Positions 38,162 to 46,438 of a stretch of 64,000 nt of DNA are shown one piece after another (within the stretch, counting starts at the first letter, position 1; the number at the start of each line of letters is the position of its first letter). This stretch comes from Cecembia lonarensis LW9 (GTDB taxonomy: Bacteria; Bacteroidota; Bacteroidia; Cytophagales; Cyclobacteriaceae). A model generated the notes under the pieces. That model searched no databases and was not told where the DNA came from. It was given only the letters and a program-made list of their open reading frames with translations. The stretch covers positions 32,707 to 96,706 of the forward strand of contig NZ_AMGM01000008.1 of NCBI RefSeq assembly GCF_000298295.1, read 5' to 3'. The position numbers were made by a program, and so were the translations under genes.

Positions 38162-39817
38162 ATGAATTGGAGTGAATTTGATTTTTGGTTGTTTTTGGCT
38201 GGATTGGGAATGTTCCTTTTCGGCATGTACCATTTGGAAAGTGGTCTGCAAGGATTAGCTGGCAAATCTTTTAAAAGATTCCTTAAAAACTCCACAAGGA
38301 CTAAATTCAAAGGAATTTTATCAGGTACCCTAGTTACTGCGATCTTGCAGAGCAGCTCATTGGTCACGCTACTTACTTTGGCTTTTTTAAGCTCTGGCAT
38401 CATCAGTTTTCAAAGTTCACTGGGTGTAGTTCTAGGTGCAAATTTGGGTACAACAGTTACCGCATGGCTTGTAGCTTCACTGGGTTTTAAAGCCGATATT
38501 GCAGGTCTTTCCTTTCCATTCCTGACAATAGGAATACTGAGTTACCTTTTTATGGAAAATAGGCCATTTTTGAAAAACATAGGGGCATTTTTGGTTGGAT
38601 TTGGGCTTTTATTTTTGGGATTGGATTACATGAAAGACAGCATAGAAGAACTGGCCAATCATTTAGATTTAGCGTCCTATTCTCATTTTGGACTTTGGGT
38701 TTTTTTGTTAATAGGCCTGATAATCACCGCTTTAATTCAATCCAGTTCAGCACTCATTGTTATTGTATTGAGTGCCTTAAACGCTAATTTGATAGATATT
38801 TATCAATCTACCTCTATGGTAATTGGTGCCAGTATTGGTACAACATCCACTTTGCTTTTGGCCTCTATTAAGGGTACACCGGATAAAAAAAGGTTGGCCT
38901 GGTCCAATGTAATATTCAAAGGAATAGCAGGGATTACCACATTTTTAATTCTTGAACCGATGGTGGATTTTACTTATAACACTTTGAAAATAAGCGATCC
39001 CTTAATGGAACTGGTTTTTTTAAACACAGCCATCAATATCATTGGCATTGCTATGTTTTTCCCCATTTTAGAACCATTTGGCATTTACATGTCCTCAAAA
39101 TTCAAAGATGTAGCTCCCTCCAAAAAATGTGTTTATATCACACATGTTACCCCCGAAATAGTAGATATAGCATTTGGGGCCTTAGAAAAGGAAATGAAAC
39201 ATATTTTTAAACTGACCCAGGATTTTATTTTGGACGTACTTTTTTTAAAAGATGAAAGAAGAACTGGTAGTTTATGGCTAACAGTTTTTGGCAAAGGTTC
39301 CGATACCCTGAGTAAATACACCCATTTGAAACTCATGGAAGATGAAATCACCGAGTTTTATGCACAAATTCAAAAACAAAATCTAACTGAAAATGAAGCC
39401 AAGTTACTTACTGGCTATATGAACAAAATAAGGGCTCTAGTAGATGCTGCAAAAAATGTCAAGGACATAGTGCCTAATATCCGTGAAATGAAAAATTCCG
39501 AGAAAAAGCTAGACCTTGATATTTTGAGAAAACTTCAACATTTCACTGCCGGTAAACTTGATGAACTGGAGGAATACTATAAAATTCCAGAACAACAAAA
39601 AGCGCTTCCATACTGGCAGATGGAGATTGAAAGCTTCTACCAGGAGCTCATAAGCTACCTATATGGACAGGTTGAAAAAAAAGTACCTCACGGGGCAATG
39701 GTATCCACTATGACCAATGCCATTAAAAAAAATATCTCATCCTTGGAATCATTGGCAGTGTTTGTAACAGAAAAAAATAGCATGACCAACATTTTTGAAG
39801 AGGTTACCCAAAAATAA
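38162..39817 (+). CDS. Na/Pi cotransporter family protein with PhoU-like C-terminus
   Basis: 551 residues. Two inverted membrane repeats each carry the signature Q-S-S-S: 'TAILQSSSLVTLLTLAFLSS' (about residue 62) and 'TALIQSSSALIVIVLSALNA' (about 193), and 'GVVLGANLGTTVTAWLVA' and 'VIGASIGTTSTLLLASIKG' follow each, as in the NptA/YjbB family. From about residue 320 a helical, charged PhoU-like domain replaces the membrane part. It exports or imports phosphate with sodium. No pho genes lie next to it. A 110-bp gap separates it from the ABC operon. Confidence 0.92.
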   Translation: MNWSEFDFWLFLAGLGMFLFGMYHLESGLQGLAGKSFKRFLKNSTRTKFKGILSGTLVTAILQSSSLVTLLTLAFLSSGIISFQSSLGVVLGANLGTTVTAWLVASLGFKADIAGLSFPFLTIGILSYLFMENRPFLKNIGAFLVGFGLLFLGLDYMKDSIEELANHLDLASYSHFGLWVFLLIGLIITALIQSSSALIVIVLSALNANLIDIYQSTSMVIGASIGTTSTLLLASIKGTPDKKRLAWSNVIFKGIAGITTFLILEPMVDFTYNTLKISDPLMELVFLNTAINIIGIAMFFPILEPFGIYMSSKFKDVAPSKKCVYITHVTPEIVDIAFGALEKEMKHIFKLTQDFILDVLFLKDERRTGSLWLTVFGKGSDTLSKYTHLKLMEDEITEFYAQIQKQNLTENEAKLLTGYMNKIRALVDAAKNVKDIVPNIREMKNSEKKLDLDILRKLQHFTAGKLDELEEYYKIPEQQKALPYWQMEIESFYQELISYLYGQVEKKVPHGAMVSTMTNAIKKNISSLESLAVFVTEKNSMTNIFEEVTQK

Positions 39818-39922
39818 AATTCAAACAAGGTTTGTTATAGAATCTGATTGAAAATGTTTAATATTACGATTGATTTGAATTTCTTGATCCAAATTGATTG
39901 AATTGTTTCATCCCCAAATACC

Positions 39923-39971
39923 TAGGAGGTTTTTAAACATGATCCAAACTTTAGCGTTTTGTAAAAGATAA
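39923..39971 (+). promoter_or_regulatory. AGGAGG site and 10-codon open frame before the small barrel gene
   Basis: AGGAGG stands 10 bp before ATG 39939, which opens 'MIQTLAFCKR' and stops at 39971, 30 bp before the barrel gene. A full Shine-Dalgarno match is unusual in this window, so this could be a leader peptide or a chance match within the palindrome CCTAGG. Confidence 0.3.
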
Positions 39972-40001
39972 TTCCAAAACTTTAGAAGTTAACATAAAAA
40001 T

Positions 40002-40700
40002 ATGTCCATGAATAAAGTAGTTTTGACCTTAGTTTTCTTTTTTACTTTCCAGGCTCTTTCATATGCGCAAAGGTCTATGGCAAGACCTGATAAAATTGGA
40101 GTAGGTGTAGGGCCATCTTTTCTTTACGGAGATAATACGGGAATCCACAGTGATTTTAAATTCAGAGTACTTCCTACGGCAAGTATAGATTATACTCAAT
40201 ATTTAGATACACATTTTGACATAAGAGCTACTTTAGGTTGGCAGAGAATTGGTAGCGGAGATTTTTATTCAGAAAATCTAATCCGTAATATTGCTGAAGC
40301 AGGTTACCCTCATGCATTTTTGGGTAATATGGTCTTTGCTGACGTAATGCCTATATATATTCTAAACCCGGACAGAAGAGGGTTTTTGCCTTCCTTGATA
40401 AAAGTCTATGGTGGCCTAGGTCTAGGGGTGTTCCATTCCTTTAGGAATGATGAATTCAGAACCTACCAAGGTGATAATTTCACCACTGAAACGATAACAG
40501 GGAATAATACAGGAGTTTATTTCCCTATCAGAATTGGAGCTTTTATAGAACTGCCTGAACTAAATGGAGAAATAGGACTGGAAGGAGTATCCTTGATAAG
40601 CCCTTTTGCCAATATGGAAGGTAACAGTAAACAGCAAAAATTAATATCACCTGATGTTGCAGTACAATTACAGGTTTTTTACCGTATTTATTTATGGTAG
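40002..40700 (+). CDS. Small outer-membrane beta-barrel protein
   Basis: 232 residues with a signal peptide (from ATG 40002 or 40008; 'VVLTLVFFFTFQALSYAQ'). The mature protein has amphipathic strands ('IGVGVGPSFLYGDNTGIHSD', 'YGGLGLGVFHSFRNDEF') and ends 'QLQVFYRIYLW', a terminal aromatic typical of barrels. Its size and spacing of strands match the 8-strand OmpA/PorT-like barrels of Bacteroidota. No function can be assigned. A terminator that works in both directions follows 20 bp later. Confidence 0.75.
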   Translation: MSMNKVVLTLVFFFTFQALSYAQRSMARPDKIGVGVGPSFLYGDNTGIHSDFKFRVLPTASIDYTQYLDTHFDIRATLGWQRIGSGDFYSENLIRNIAEAGYPHAFLGNMVFADVMPIYILNPDRRGFLPSLIKVYGGLGLGVFHSFRNDEFRTYQGDNFTTETITGNNTGVYFPIRIGAFIELPELNGEIGLEGVSLISPFANMEGNSKQQKLISPDVAVQLQVFYRIYLW

Positions 40701-40720
40701 TATTTTCCCATAAAAAAATT

Positions 40721-40757
40721 AAAAAAGGCTGTCCCTTCATTTGAGACAGCCTTTTTT
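40721..40757. terminator. Bidirectional rho-independent terminator
   Basis: GGCTGTC/GACAGCC stem flanked by an A6 run on the left and a T6 run on the right, between two convergent genes (stops at 40700 and 40762). It can end transcripts from both sides. The stem is identical to that of the terminator at 25763-25796. Confidence 0.9.
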
Positions 40758-40761
40758 ATTT

Positions 40762-43700
40762 TCAATAATCCTCTTTTAAAGTGGCCAAATAGGCCACCAA
40801 ATCCCTTATTTCCCGCCTACTCAATACTCCTTTCATATCAGGCATACTCGAGGGGGCATTCTTCCGTTCCTGCACATCCGACTTCCTGATCAAAGTATCA
40901 GCCAAATTCCCCCTGCTTACCAAGATGGACTGGGCACTTTCTTCAGTCAAAATACCTGTTACCCTTTTACCATCTTTTAAGTCCACAGTTACTATACCAT
41001 AGCCAGGTGCAATTCTCTTACTTGGATCTACCAATGACTCTAACAACTCCTGCCTACTCAGTTTCCTCCCAATACCATTCATTGGCGGCCCCACATTCCC
41101 TCCCATATCGTCATAGGCATGGCAGCGCATGCATTGTCCCGTTTGGGACTGGAAAAATATCCGTCGCCCACTTATCACATCTCCACCTTCGAGACTGCTT
41201 TGGTAAGAGGCGATCAGGTCTCCTTTCCAAAGCTGTTCAGCGGCCTGTTCATAGGCGGTAGCTATGCTTCCATCGGCATTCTTTTCTACTGCTTCCCCTA
41301 GCTCCAATAATACCTGTCCATTCAGTTTGCCTGAACCCATTTTATCCAACAAACTGATAAATAAAGGCTTAGAAAATTCCGCTGGAATTTTGCCCAAAGC
41401 CAGTAAAGCAGCCTGTTGCTCTTCTACAGTTCTTTTGTCAATGATATCACTTAGCAAGTTGACTTTCAGTTTTTTATCAATATCCAATTGATCCAATAAT
41501 TGCAAGCCTGAAACCCTGACTGCCTTATCTGCATCGGCAATGGCCCGCTCTATGGCTTCCGGTGTTTTTTTGGCTTCTATTTTTGCCAAGGACTGCAGGG
41601 CAGCAATTCTGACCTGAGAAGAGGGATCCCGCTGAAGTATAGCCAATAACCGTTCCTCTGCCGCATCAATTTTAAGCCTACCAATGGCATGAATCGCACT
41701 TAATTTCAATGCCTCTTCCCTTCCAGCTAACAATTCCATCAAAGCATCGGCGGATGCTGCCCGCACTTCCGCCCCATCCCTGGTAATTTCCCCCCTGTAC
41801 CTTCCATCTACCCTATCCAAAACAGAAGGCTTGGTCCAAGTTCCTAAGGCATCTATGGCCTCCTGACGCAGCGTCAATGGCACATCAGGTTTCAGCATAA
41901 AACTGACCAGGTTTTGCATGGCTTCGGTGCTTCCTACCCTTAGATTAGCATTGATGGATCTTCTTATCAAAGGCTCATTGTAAAACTTGGTCTTGGCAAG
42001 CAAATTTCCCAACTCTGGAAGCGCATCTTCAATTGAAAAATCATCATTGATCGCCCGGGCTGCCTCGGTAACAATGTACTCATCGGAATCATTGAGAAAT
42101 TCCTTAATTCTAGGATGCGCTAATCTCCTCAATGCCAAAACGGCTCCTAACCTTACCGCATTACTGTAGTGATTGGAAAGGGCAACCAGCTCCTCCTCTT
42201 TGTCTATCCTTGACATGGCCAAAGACACTGCGTGGCGGATATAGGCATCCTCATTGTCATTTCTTTCCAATAAAGTCACCAAAGATGGGAAAGCAGGCCC
42301 ATATCCTATTCTTCCTATGGCTTCGGCCCCAAAAAATCTCGCCCTGGGATATTCATCCACCAGCAAAGCCAGCATGGAAGGACCAGCCTCCTCGTAACGG
42401 ATGTCTCCCAACCATTTCGCTGCCTGTGCCCGGATTTCAGGATCCTGATCTTTTAACAATGGGATTAGCTTTCCTGCATATTTCATGTCTTTCAGCCTGG
42501 CGATTTGGCTCATACCAACGATCGCATTGATCCGGGCGAGCTGATGCTCCCTTTGGTTCATCACTTTTTCAAAAATCGCAGCTCCTTTTTCTCCTCTTTT
42601 GGCCAACTCGAACTGGGCTTTCCTCCTTATCCTTTGGTCTTCATAATATAGATGCCCTTCCAACTCCGCTTCGCTCATTTTTTTGTAATCCAAAGTCAAT
42701 CGTCTTTGGGTTTCTTTGATCAGCTCCCAATCTTTCCCTTGTTCATCTTCAATCTTCCAAATCCTGCCATAATTCTTGTTTCCCCAACCGTTGATCCAGT
42801 CTGCGGCATAAAGCGCTCCATCAGGCCCAAAAGCAATCCCCGTAGGCAGCATTCCACTCTGAATCATTTCAGTTTCCTGAAGTTCAAAGGTTGCACCGTT
42901 AGGTTTCAGTTTAAAAGCATGTATCCCTGACCTAGCCGGGTTGCCTACAAACTCCACAACAAAAAAGGTGTTTTTCCACCTTGGTGCCAAGGCTGTTCCC
43001 GGGTTATAAAGCATACCCGTAGGACCGTTTACATAATTGATGATACATGGGGTGATGTAAGCCGCCTGACCTTCATGGCGTGGGATGTAAAGTTTTTCAT
43101 CCATCCACACCTTATAGGTGTTGTTATTGGGGTCACGGTATTTACCAAACTGCCAGTTGATCCGCCAACCTGTATCTGATCCATTGACCAAATACACCAA
43201 GCGCTCACTTTCACCCCTATGGTCCCCATCATTATCCACGGAAATCAGGTTGTTGTAATCGTCAAAAACAAATTCGTGGGTATTCCTCACCCCCATGGCA
43301 AAAACTTCAAAGTCCGAACCATCAGGATTGGCCCTGACCACAACTCCTCTGTTGGGGTACTTCCATTGCTTTCCGGTTTGGTCCACACCATTGAACCCAA
43401 TATCGCCGATGGCCCAGTAAATCCTGCCATCAGGTCCTACTGTAGCTCCTGACATACCATGTGCCCCAAAACCGATGTGGATACCGTATCCATGGGAAAG
43501 CGAAACTTTTTCGTCTATAATGCCATCCCCGTTTTTATCCTTCAATTTCCAAAAATCAGGCCCCACCCCTACATAAAGGTCATCTTCAAATTTTAAGACA
43601 GCTGCAGCTATATCCGTAACTTCCTCATGAAAATCTTCTATCATTTTTTGGGTCCAATCTGCAAGTCCATCTCCATTGGTATCTTTAACTCTGTAGACGC

Positions 43701-44181
43701 TCTCCTTGATTGCCAACATGTCCCGCCAATCGTGGGAGCCATCACCATTGTAATCCTTCAACCAGGTATTGAACTCACTTCTTTCAGGAGACAGCTCTTT
43801 TCTTAGAAAAGCCCTTTTCTCCTCAATGGACTGCAATCCAATGGATTCAATCTCCCAGTCCTGATGTCCCCTGATATCAAATTCCACCTTGCCCAATCTT
43901 CCGGAACTGGTATAATACAAAGTCCCCTCCTCGTCCATATCAATGGAGATAGGGTCTATGATCAGGGAATCTACAGCCCAAATGGACATACTCAAGCCCT
44001 CTTTTAAGCTGGCCGTACTGGCAGCCTCTAAGGTTGCTGCCAATTCCTTCACTTCTTCATGGGCCATTTGCTTAATTCTTAAATCAAGGGGCTCAGAAGG
44101 GGATTTTTTACAGGAAATAAAAATAAGGAGGAATAGTCCTGCCATCCAAGGGAATTGAAGGCATCTTACAATAGTTTTCAT
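40762..44181 (-). CDS. Lipoprotein with sugar-dehydrogenase-like propeller, HEAT repeats and PVC-type cytochrome c
   Basis: 1139 residues in four parts. Residues 1-25 are a lipoprotein signal ('FLLIFISCKK'). About 60-480 is a beta-propeller of the 'membrane-bound dehydrogenase' / PQQ-like type ('FGPDGALYAADWINGWG', 'NPDGSDFEVFAMGVRNTHEF'). About 520-960 is a chain of HEAT repeats ('DPEIRAQAAKWLGDIRYEEA'). About 1000-1139 is a single-heme domain with 'GQCMRCHAYDDMGGNVGPPM' and the 'LLESLVDPSKRIAPGYG' segment of the Planctomycete/Verrucomicrobia-type heme-binding family; a distal Met may be in 'SSMPDM'. It would oxidise a sugar or polyol outside the cell and pass electrons to its own heme. It is a single gene, facing away from the D-TA gene. 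Confidence 0.92.
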   Translation of the reverse strand: MKTIVRCLQFPWMAGLFLLIFISCKKSPSEPLDLRIKQMAHEEVKELAATLEAASTASLKEGLSMSIWAVDSLIIDPISIDMDEEGTLYYTSSGRLGKVEFDIRGHQDWEIESIGLQSIEEKRAFLRKELSPERSEFNTWLKDYNGDGSHDWRDMLAIKESVYRVKDTNGDGLADWTQKMIEDFHEEVTDIAAAVLKFEDDLYVGVGPDFWKLKDKNGDGIIDEKVSLSHGYGIHIGFGAHGMSGATVGPDGRIYWAIGDIGFNGVDQTGKQWKYPNRGVVVRANPDGSDFEVFAMGVRNTHEFVFDDYNNLISVDNDGDHRGESERLVYLVNGSDTGWRINWQFGKYRDPNNNTYKVWMDEKLYIPRHEGQAAYITPCIINYVNGPTGMLYNPGTALAPRWKNTFFVVEFVGNPARSGIHAFKLKPNGATFELQETEMIQSGMLPTGIAFGPDGALYAADWINGWGNKNYGRIWKIEDEQGKDWELIKETQRRLTLDYKKMSEAELEGHLYYEDQRIRRKAQFELAKRGEKGAAIFEKVMNQREHQLARINAIVGMSQIARLKDMKYAGKLIPLLKDQDPEIRAQAAKWLGDIRYEEAGPSMLALLVDEYPRARFFGAEAIGRIGYGPAFPSLVTLLERNDNEDAYIRHAVSLAMSRIDKEEELVALSNHYSNAVRLGAVLALRRLAHPRIKEFLNDSDEYIVTEAARAINDDFSIEDALPELGNLLAKTKFYNEPLIRRSINANLRVGSTEAMQNLVSFMLKPDVPLTLRQEAIDALGTWTKPSVLDRVDGRYRGEITRDGAEVRAASADALMELLAGREEALKLSAIHAIGRLKIDAAEERLLAILQRDPSSQVRIAALQSLAKIEAKKTPEAIERAIADADKAVRVSGLQLLDQLDIDKKLKVNLLSDIIDKRTVEEQQAALLALGKIPAEFSKPLFISLLDKMGSGKLNGQVLLELGEAVEKNADGSIATAYEQAAEQLWKGDLIASYQSSLEGGDVISGRRIFFQSQTGQCMRCHAYDDMGGNVGPPMNGIGRKLSRQELLESLVDPSKRIAPGYGIVTVDLKDGKRVTGILTEESAQSILVSRGNLADTLIRKSDVQERKNAPSSMPDMKGVLSRREIRDLVAYLATLKEDY

Positions 44182-44503
44182 AGGTTTAACTCAGGTTTAT
44201 TGCATTGAAATAGAAATATAGAGAAAAAACACAAACAATTCTTTTCTTCGGTTTTTTGAAAGACTGCAAACTTTTTGATTGGTCGAATGAGGTGATGAAT
44301 CAACCTGATTTGTTTTTCTCTTTTTTTAATCTTATAAAATAATTTCTTGGTACTTAGTACATGGTACTTGGAACTTGGTACATAATACTTGGTACTTGGT
44401 ACATGATCTTGGTACTTGGTACAATGTTCACTCCTTTCCATCAAATGCCTCTTGGGGAAGTCTATCTTTATTTCTATTTTCCGATCCCTAAACAAAGCAA
44501 CAC
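44182..44503. other. Divergent intergenic region with GTAC repeats
   Basis: 322 bp between the cytochrome fusion gene and the divergent D-threonine-aldolase-like gene. It must hold both promoters. The centre is AT-rich and 44347-44421 is occupied by the GTAC repeat. A minus-strand open frame here ('YYVPSSKYHVLSTKK') only translates the repeat and is not a gene. Confidence 0.55.
44347..44421. repeat. GTAC-rich degenerate tandem repeat, copy 2
   Basis: Roughly eight degenerate units of 'TTGGTAC' type spaced 7 or 14 bp apart ('CTTGGTACTTGGTACATG'). Same unit as at 9977-10002. It ends 82 bp before the start of the downstream gene. Confidence 0.7.
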
Positions 44504-45607
44504 ATGTCTTATCTGAAGCAAATCACCTCTCCCACCTTATTGATCAATGAAGATATCTGCCGCAACAACCTTAAAAAGATGGCGGATAAAGCAAAAAGAC
44601 ATGGCATGAAACTGGTGCCCCATTTTAAAACCGCCCAATCCCATGAAATAGGGAAATGGGCCAAAGATTATGGCATCACTGAAATTACCGTATCCTCCAT
44701 CAAAATGGCGGAATATTTTTGCGGACAGGGGTGGGACAACATCCATATCGCTTTTCCTTTCAACCCGCTGGAGGCAGAAAAATTAAATGCCTTGGCCAAA
44801 AACCAGCGGCTATCTGTGCAGCTGATCAATGTAGCGGTAGCGCAAGAACTGAATGAAACTTTGGAAAATCCTGTAGGCTTTTTTATTGAAATTGATGCAG
44901 GCTATGGAAGAACAGGTGTTGAAGTAAGTGATTTTGGCCTGATGGAAGCCATATTGCGGACCGCCAAAAAACGGGATGTACTCCAATTCAAAGGATTCTA
45001 TTTACATGCAGGGCATACTTATTATGAACCGGACAAAGCTCGTATTTATGCCCAAACCCGGGCCGCATTATCCATGCTGAAAAACAAATACCGCACAGAG
45101 TACCCTGAACTAGTAACCAGGACCGGAGATACCCCGGGATGTGCGGTGATTGATAATTTTGGAGATATTGATGAAATGGGGCCAGGTAATTTTGTGTTCT
45201 ATGACATGATGCAGGTGAATTTAGGGAGCTGCAAAGTAGAAGATGTGGCCGTCGCCCTTGCGGTACCAGTAGTGGACATCAAAAAAGACAGAAAAGAAAT
45301 CCTGGTACATGGCGGAGGGGTGCATTTGGCCAAGGATGTGCTTATTGAACCTGATGGGGGTAAAAATTTTGGTGAGGTGGTGTGGCTACATGAAAATGAC
45401 TGGGAAATTCCCTTGCAGCGTTCTTTCCTCAAAAGCATTTCCCAGGAACATGGCATCATCAAAGCCTCTGATGATTTACTGGCCCGTGTTAAAGTCGGAG
45501 ATGTTTTGGGGATTTTACCTATTCATAGTTGTATGACAGCCGACTGCATGGGCAGGTATTTAAGCCTGAAAAGAGAATGGATTGATCATGCGGAACAAGC
45601 CTATTAA
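44504..45607 (+). CDS. PLP-dependent D-threonine aldolase / D-serine dehydratase-like enzyme
   Basis: 367 residues of the fold-type III (alanine racemase-like) family. The PLP Lys is in 'LVPHFKTAQSHEIG' (about residue 42). 'FFIEIDAGYGRTGVE' and 'GFYLHAGHTYY' belong to the barrel, 'RTGDTPGCAVI' binds the cofactor phosphate, and the metal site is 'IHSCMTADCMG' near the C-terminus. These match D-threonine aldolase / D-serine ammonia-lyase relatives, which cleave D-beta-hydroxy amino acids with a divalent metal. The exact substrate is open. It is divergent from the propeller-cytochrome gene and may be controlled with it. Confidence 0.9.
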   Translation: MSYLKQITSPTLLINEDICRNNLKKMADKAKRHGMKLVPHFKTAQSHEIGKWAKDYGITEITVSSIKMAEYFCGQGWDNIHIAFPFNPLEAEKLNALAKNQRLSVQLINVAVAQELNETLENPVGFFIEIDAGYGRTGVEVSDFGLMEAILRTAKKRDVLQFKGFYLHAGHTYYEPDKARIYAQTRAALSMLKNKYRTEYPELVTRTGDTPGCAVIDNFGDIDEMGPGNFVFYDMMQVNLGSCKVEDVAVALAVPVVDIKKDRKEILVHGGGVHLAKDVLIEPDGGKNFGEVVWLHENDWEIPLQRSFLKSISQEHGIIKASDDLLARVKVGDVLGILPIHSCMTADCMGRYLSLKREWIDHAEQAY

Positions 45608-45626
45608 TTGGCGTATGAGTAACTGC

Positions 45627-46424
45627 TTAAAAGCTGTAATTGTACCTTCTTTTGTTCTTGCTAAGAATATCAATAAAAAGATAGAACATGGGCCCTCTTG
45701 ACACGTCTATTTGCCTATTGTTCCCTCTGGTATTTAACTGATAAATATAGCCCAATTCTAATCGGGTCCATTCCCAGAACCGGTAACCCAGCCCTATATA
45801 ATTCCTGTTCTGTGAGAAATAATTCGTGCCATAATCCCTACCAAATTCTACATGAATTTCAGAGTACTGAGAAATATAGTAGGTATTATTGGTATAAAAA
45901 TAGTCTGTATTTAAGGGTATCCTCGTTCTCATCCTGTATCTAACCCGCCAGTTATGTGTAGCACCCTCCTCATTATCTATCCCTCTCCATCGGGATTCAA
46001 ACCTTAACCTGTGTGTAAAATTGAACCTACCATAATAGGCATAATTGTTAATCTGTAAAGTTGTCCTCAATTCCCTTTCAAAAGGCCTGTCCAAATCACT
46101 TTCCTGGGGAAATCTTGGTGCAGAATAAAACATACCAATGGGGTTTAAACTCACTCTCGTAAGTTTGGTAAACTGATAGGCTATCCAGGGTCTGATACTG
46201 ATTCTCAAAGGTTCACTCCAAAAATCTGACTGTCCCAACTCACTTTGTCTTCTGTAAACCACATCGGCTTCCCAAGCCCATTTGGTGGTATCATTAAAGA
46301 AATCTGCTATGTAATACTTGGTATAAAGAATCCGGTTATCCAAAAATTCTCTTTCATCCTGCCCATAAGATGAAAAAGCTACAAGGGTCAAACCGACTAA
46401 AAGAAATATTTTTCTGATCATCAT
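45627..46424 (-). CDS. DUF2490 protein, module B
   Basis: 265 residues with a signal peptide ('KIFLLVGLTLVAFSSYGQ', cleavage near 22). The mature protein has the DUF2490 pattern of barrel strands rich in aromatic and Arg residues: 'WAWEADVVYRRQSELGQSDF', 'FTHRLRFESRWRG', 'NWRVRYRMRTRIPLNTDYFY' and a closing 'LFIDIL'. DUF2490 proteins are outer-membrane barrels of unknown role. It is last of three genes (48426-49151, 46439-48424, this one), 14 bp from its neighbour, and is a paralogue of the protein at 49716-50540. Confidence 0.85.
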   Translation of the reverse strand: MMIRKIFLLVGLTLVAFSSYGQDEREFLDNRILYTKYYIADFFNDTTKWAWEADVVYRRQSELGQSDFWSEPLRISIRPWIAYQFTKLTRVSLNPIGMFYSAPRFPQESDLDRPFERELRTTLQINNYAYYGRFNFTHRLRFESRWRGIDNEEGATHNWRVRYRMRTRIPLNTDYFYTNNTYYISQYSEIHVEFGRDYGTNYFSQNRNYIGLGYRFWEWTRLELGYIYQLNTRGNNRQIDVSRGPMFYLFIDILSKNKRRYNYSF

Positions 46425-46438
46425 CTCTCTGATTTAGC

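Noticed and set aside
44178..44495. Minus-strand frame of 105 codons upstream of the cytochrome gene
   Set aside because: Its middle translates the GTAC repeat and it overlaps the regulatory region of two divergent genes; no signal, RBS or family match.
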